Assembly (NCBI RefSeq): GCF_027158485.1
Contig: NZ_JAMKYJ010000004.1
Source of the DNA: Oxalobacter formigenes
GTDB taxonomy: Bacteria; Pseudomonadota; Gammaproteobacteria; Burkholderiales; Burkholderiaceae_D
Direction: 5' to 3' (one strand)
Length of the DNA stretch: 64,000 nt
Positions 61,087-64,000 of the stretch are shown piece by piece (position 1 is the first letter of the stretch; every line of letters begins with the position of its first letter). Position numbers and translations under genes: made by a program. The notes under the pieces were generated by a model. The model was not told the origin of the DNA and searched no databases. It was given only the letters and a program-made list of their open reading frames with translations.

Positions 61087-62148
61087 ATGGACACTACTGA
61101 CGATTTGAGAATTCTTGCTATGAAAGAACTGACACCACCCGCTCACTTAATCCGTGAATTTCCTTGCGAGGAAAAGGCGGCCGAAACGGTTTCGGGTTGC
61201 AGAAAAGCGATTCAGCGCGTTTTGCACAATCAGGACGATCGGCTTGTCGTTATTATCGGACCCTGCTCCATTCACGATCCGAAAGCAGCCATGGAATACG
61301 CTCACCGTCTGGCTGAAGAAAAAGAACGTTACGGCGATGAACTGGTTGTCGTCATGCGCGTCTACTTCGAAAAACCGCGTACGACAATCGGATGGAAAGG
61401 CTTGATCAACGATCCTTTCATGGATCACAGCTACCGTATCAACGAAGGTCTTCACATTGCCCGGGAGTTGCTCCGTGACGTCAATGAACTGGGTCTTCCT
61501 GCCGCAACGGAATACCTCGATATGATCAGCCCGCAATACGTTGCCGACATGATCAGCTGGGGTGCGATCGGCGCCAGAACCACGGAATCGCAGGTTCACC
61601 GTGAATTGTCTTCGGGTCTTTCGTGCCCGGTTGGTTTCAAGAACGGAACCGACGGCAATATCAAGATCGCCATCGATGCCATCAAGGCAGCTTCACATCC
61701 GCACCATTTCCTTTCCGTCACAAAAGGTGGCCATACCGCCATTTTCGAAACGGAAGGCAATCAGGATTGCCACATCATTTTACGTGGTGGTTACAAGCCG
61801 AATTACGATGCGGCCAGTGTGAACGAAGCAGCCAGGGCAGTTGAAGCGGCAGGGCTGGCACCGAAAATCATGATCGACGCTTCTCATGGCAATAGTTCCA
61901 AGAAAGCGGAAAATCAGGTGCCGGTTTCTCTGGAAGTCGGTGAAAATATCGCCAAAGGCGATGACCGTATCATCGGCCTGATGATCGAATCGAATCTTGT
62001 TGGTGGCCGTCAGGATCATGAAGTCGGCAAGAAACTGGTATACGGCCAATCCGTAACGGATGCCTGTATCGGTTGGGAAGACAGCAGCAAATTGCTGGGT
62101 CAACTGGCTGAAACCGTTAAACGTCGCAGGGATGTATTGAAAAAATGA
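61087..62148 (+). CDS. aroG: 3-deoxy-7-phosphoheptulonate synthase (DAHP synthase), class I
   Basis: 353 residues. First step of the shikimate pathway: erythrose 4-phosphate plus PEP gives DAHP. Family motifs: VVIIGPCSIHDPKAAMEYA, MRVYFEKPRTTIGWKGLINDP, GAIGARTTESQVHRELSSGL, GFKNGTDG, and MIDASHGNSSKK with metal ligands. The AroF/G/H subfamily is feedback-inhibited by one aromatic amino acid; the leader peptide points to Phe and perhaps Tyr. Phosphoketolase nearby could compete for pentose/tetrose phosphates, by inference. Confidence 0.97.
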   Translation: MDTTDDLRILAMKELTPPAHLIREFPCEEKAAETVSGCRKAIQRVLHNQDDRLVVIIGPCSIHDPKAAMEYAHRLAEEKERYGDELVVVMRVYFEKPRTTIGWKGLINDPFMDHSYRINEGLHIARELLRDVNELGLPAATEYLDMISPQYVADMISWGAIGARTTESQVHRELSSGLSCPVGFKNGTDGNIKIAIDAIKAASHPHHFLSVTKGGHTAIFETEGNQDCHIILRGGYKPNYDAASVNEAARAVEAAGLAPKIMIDASHGNSSKKAENQVPVSLEVGENIAKGDDRIIGLMIESNLVGGRQDHEVGKKLVYGQSVTDACIGWEDSSKLLGQLAETVKRRRDVLKK

Positions 62149-62160
62149 AGAAAATAATCA

Positions 62161-62193
62161 AAGCCGCCTGAATGCAAAAGGCGGCTTTTTTTA
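62161..62193. terminator. Terminator between aroG and yajQ
   Basis: AAGCCGCC (62161-62168) pairs with GGCGGCTT (62180-62187), followed by T residues to 62192. The yajQ stop (62191-62193) lies in the T run; on the minus strand the left flank also reads T-rich, so it can serve both convergent genes. Confidence 0.9.
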
Positions 62194-62676
62194 ATCGCGG
62201 AAATTGTTGAAGTCCAGTGGCAGGTCGGCCACTTCCTTGCGGAGCATGGCCATCGTCGATTGCAGGTCATCCCGTTTGGCTCCGGCAACGCGAACCGCAT
62301 CGCCCTGAATGCTGGCCTGGACTTTCAGTTTGCTGTCCTTGACCAGTTTGACGATTTTTTTGGCACTGTCACCCTGAATGCCATTTTTGATGGTAACGAC
62401 CTGTTTGACCTTGTCGCCACTGATTTTTTCGATTTTGCCTTCGTCCATGAAGCGGATATCGACCTTGCGTTTGGTCATTTTATTGTTCAGGACATCCTTG
62501 ACCTGACCCAGCTGGAATTCGGAATCGGCAAAAACAGTCAACTCATGTTCTTTTTGATCAACACGGGCATCACTGCCCCTGAAATCGAAACGGGTGCCGA
62601 TTTCCTTGTTGGCCTGATCGACGGCGTTGTGGACTTCAACCATGTTGGCTTCGGAAACTACATCAAAAGATGGCAT
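62191..62676 (-). CDS. yajQ: YajQ-family cyclic-di-GMP/nucleotide-binding protein
   Basis: 161 residues from ATG 62676 with AAAGGA spaced 5-6 bases; a longer frame upstream lacks support. MPSFDVVSEAN, the two repeated ferredoxin-like halves, and the conserved ending LRKEVADLPLDFNNFRD are family features. Some members bind cyclic-di-GMP and act as transcription co-factors; the role here is unknown. Confidence 0.95.
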   Translation of the reverse strand: MPSFDVVSEANMVEVHNAVDQANKEIGTRFDFRGSDARVDQKEHELTVFADSEFQLGQVKDVLNNKMTKRKVDIRFMDEGKIEKISGDKVKQVVTIKNGIQGDSAKKIVKLVKDSKLKVQASIQGDAVRVAGAKRDDLQSTMAMLRKEVADLPLDFNNFRD

Positions 62677-62806
62677 AGCGATCCTTTCGTTTATTTTCTC
62701 GACAGAAGACGTCAATAGTCATTAAGATAGTAAAGTCTATTGTATCGGACAAAATACTGAACGGCTACCTTCTGCGTCCTGACCCCGTTACCCATTTACG
62801 AAACTC

Positions 62807-63835
62807 ATGAACTCCATGCCTTCCCTGCAACACGATTTTTCACTTCGTTCCTTCAATACTTTCGGCATCGATGCAAATGCGTCGTCTTATCTGGAGATAA
62901 CGTCTTCCGATGATCTGTTTCAGGTTTTCAACAATCCGGAACTGATGTCGCAGCCGCGGCTGGTGATCGGTGGGGGCAGCAATCTGCTTTTGACGGACCA
63001 TTTTTCAGGACTTGTCCTGCGTATGGCAATGAAGGGAATGAACGTCGAGCGGGAAGATGCCGATGCGGTTTATGTCCGCGCGGCAGCCGGTGAAAAATGG
63101 CATGATCTCGTGAGCTGGACACTGGAACAGGGATATGGTGGTCTGGAAAATCTTTCATGGATTCCCGGAACGGTCGGGGCGGCGCCTGTACAGAATATCG
63201 GTGCCTACGGTTCCGAATTGAAGGATTGTTTCCATTCTCTGAAGGCGTTCGATTTCAGGGGTGGAAAAGTCGTCGAACTCAGCAAGTCCGATTGCCAGTT
63301 CGCCTATCGGCACAGTATTTTCAAGACTGATTTCAAGGACCGGTTCATCATTCTCGATGTCTGTTTCGCGTTGCCGAAGGCATGGAAACCCAATGTGGCG
63401 TATGCCGAGGTGGATAAAGAACTCGCTGCCCGAAAAATGGCCAATCCCACAGCAGCTGACATCAGCAGAGTGATTATCGATATCCGGCAACGCAAATTGC
63501 CCGATCCGGCAGTCACTGGAAACGCAGGCAGTTTCTTCAAAAATCCGACAGTTGAAGCGGAAAAACTGCTGGAACTGAAAAAAGACTATCCTGCCATGCC
63601 GTCCTATGAACAGCCTGACGGCACTTACCGGCTGGCGGCTGGCTGGTTGATCGACCAGTGCGGCTGGAAGGGCAAACACTATGGCAATGCAGGGGTTTGC
63701 GAAACACAGGCGCTGGTGCTGGTCAATCGGGGGAATGCCTCCGGCAAGGAAATTGCCGAACTCTCCGAGGCGATAAAAAAAGACGTTTTCGACACATTCG
63801 GGATCAGGCTGGAACCGGAACCGGTTTTCGTCTGA
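62807..63835 (+). CDS. murB: UDP-N-acetylenolpyruvoylglucosamine reductase
   Basis: 342 residues (Met4 at 62816 is an alternative start). FAD enzyme that makes UDP-MurNAc. LRSFNTFGID near the N-terminus, the FAD-binding GGGSNLLLTD, IPGTVGAAPVQNIGAYG, the active-site Ser in TGNAGSFFKNP, and the C-terminal AAGWLIDQCGWKGKHYGNAGV are all visible; the Tyr insert of type I (E. coli-like) MurB is consistent with its length. Confidence 0.96.
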   Translation: MNSMPSLQHDFSLRSFNTFGIDANASSYLEITSSDDLFQVFNNPELMSQPRLVIGGGSNLLLTDHFSGLVLRMAMKGMNVEREDADAVYVRAAAGEKWHDLVSWTLEQGYGGLENLSWIPGTVGAAPVQNIGAYGSELKDCFHSLKAFDFRGGKVVELSKSDCQFAYRHSIFKTDFKDRFIILDVCFALPKAWKPNVAYAEVDKELAARKMANPTAADISRVIIDIRQRKLPDPAVTGNAGSFFKNPTVEAEKLLELKKDYPAMPSYEQPDGTYRLAAGWLIDQCGWKGKHYGNAGVCETQALVLVNRGNASGKEIAELSEAIKKDVFDTFGIRLEPEPVFV

Positions 63836-64000
63836 TCATTGATTCTTTTTGACGAAGTCGGCCAGCTCGCCAGCTGTCAGTGTGGTGTTATCGACGATTC
63901 CTTTTTCCGTGATCAGCGCGGTAACCAGTTCTGCCGGTGTGACGTCGAATGCGGGATTACGGATCGAAACGCCTTCCGGCGCCCAGTGGCAATCCCTGAA
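63836..64000 (-). CDS. mtnA: S-methyl-5-thioribose-1-phosphate isomerase, C-terminal part, cut by window end
   Basis: An open frame on the minus strand enters from the right edge and stops with TGA (63836-63838), giving 54 residues. The segment GVSIRNPAFDVTPAELVTAL followed by ITEKGI is the conserved C-terminus of MtnA/eIF2B-like isomerases of the methionine salvage pathway. Only the tail is visible, so eIF2B-type ribose-1,5-bisphosphate isomerase is a less likely alternative. With ahcY, metF and metX it adds to the sulfur-methyl genes in this window. Confidence 0.8.
   Translation of the reverse strand, partial: FRDCHWAPEGVSIRNPAFDVTPAELVTALITEKGIVDNTTLTAGELADFVKKNQ

Noticed and set aside
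1..64000. tRNA, rRNA, CRISPR, transposase or integrase genes
   Set aside because: Both strands were scanned by eye; no such gene, direct-repeat array or terminal repeat was found, though short or degenerate elements could be missed without computation.

Overview
The window reads as a chromosomal, gene-dense housekeeping segment of a betaproteobacterium, most likely Oxalobacteraceae and plausibly Oxalobacter itself. This is inference from gene content and order: metX-metW-ampG, gshA (betaproteobacterial type)-gshB-EIIA-HPr-EI, the ahcY-holin-metF cluster behind an SAH riboswitch, divergent gpmA-envC-ctpA-moeB versus rhodanese-grxC-secB-gpsA, and a family III CoA-transferase tail next to a formyltransferase. 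No rRNA, tRNA, CRISPR, prophage or insertion sequence was seen. About 59 genes are called, two of them cut by the window ends.

Layout. 1-4.1 kb: CoA-transferase end, 10-formyl-THF-hydrolase-like protein, then SAH riboswitch, ahcY, a small membrane protein and metF (one-carbon and methyl cycle). 4.1-7.9 kb (minus): nusB, ribH, ribBA, mnmE. 8.2-16 kb: argD-type aminotransferase, a small HTH protein, a lytic transglycosylase, an HDAC-like deacetylase, a permuted GTPase, an unknown protein, a mini-asparaginase and glmU. 16-26 kb: phosphoketolase, queC, tamA-tamB, DUF3108. 26-33 kb: heptose adenylyltransferase, ttcA-folB-pteridine-reductase-like SDR diverging from a MidA-type methyltransferase, a lipoprotein, DUF1840, comM and ubiK. 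33-38 kb: glutathione synthesis and a permease-less PTS. 38-44.6 kb: a SAM-II-like riboswitch, metX-metW-ampG, a lone trpB, exonuclease III and pyrE. 44.6-51.4 kb: moeB, ctpA, envC, gpmA opposite rhodanese, grxC, secB, gpsA. 51.4-64 kb: glnE, yhdP, a nitrilase, tldD, the aroG attenuator and DAHP synthase, yajQ, murB and the end of mtnA.

The strongest non-coding content is regulatory RNA. There is an SAH riboswitch before ahcY, a SAM-II-type aptamer followed by an intrinsic terminator before metX, and a complete transcription attenuator before the DAHP synthase gene (promoter, a 27-codon leader peptide rich in Phe and Tyr, antiterminator and terminator). Together with metF and the truncated mtnA, much of the methionine/SAM cycle lies in this window under ligand-sensing RNA. 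I found no clear multi-gene defence or mobile system; the best candidates for something little described are the aroG attenuator, the betaproteobacterial SAM-II element, the formyl-group pair at the left end and the structured leaders of trpB and gshA.
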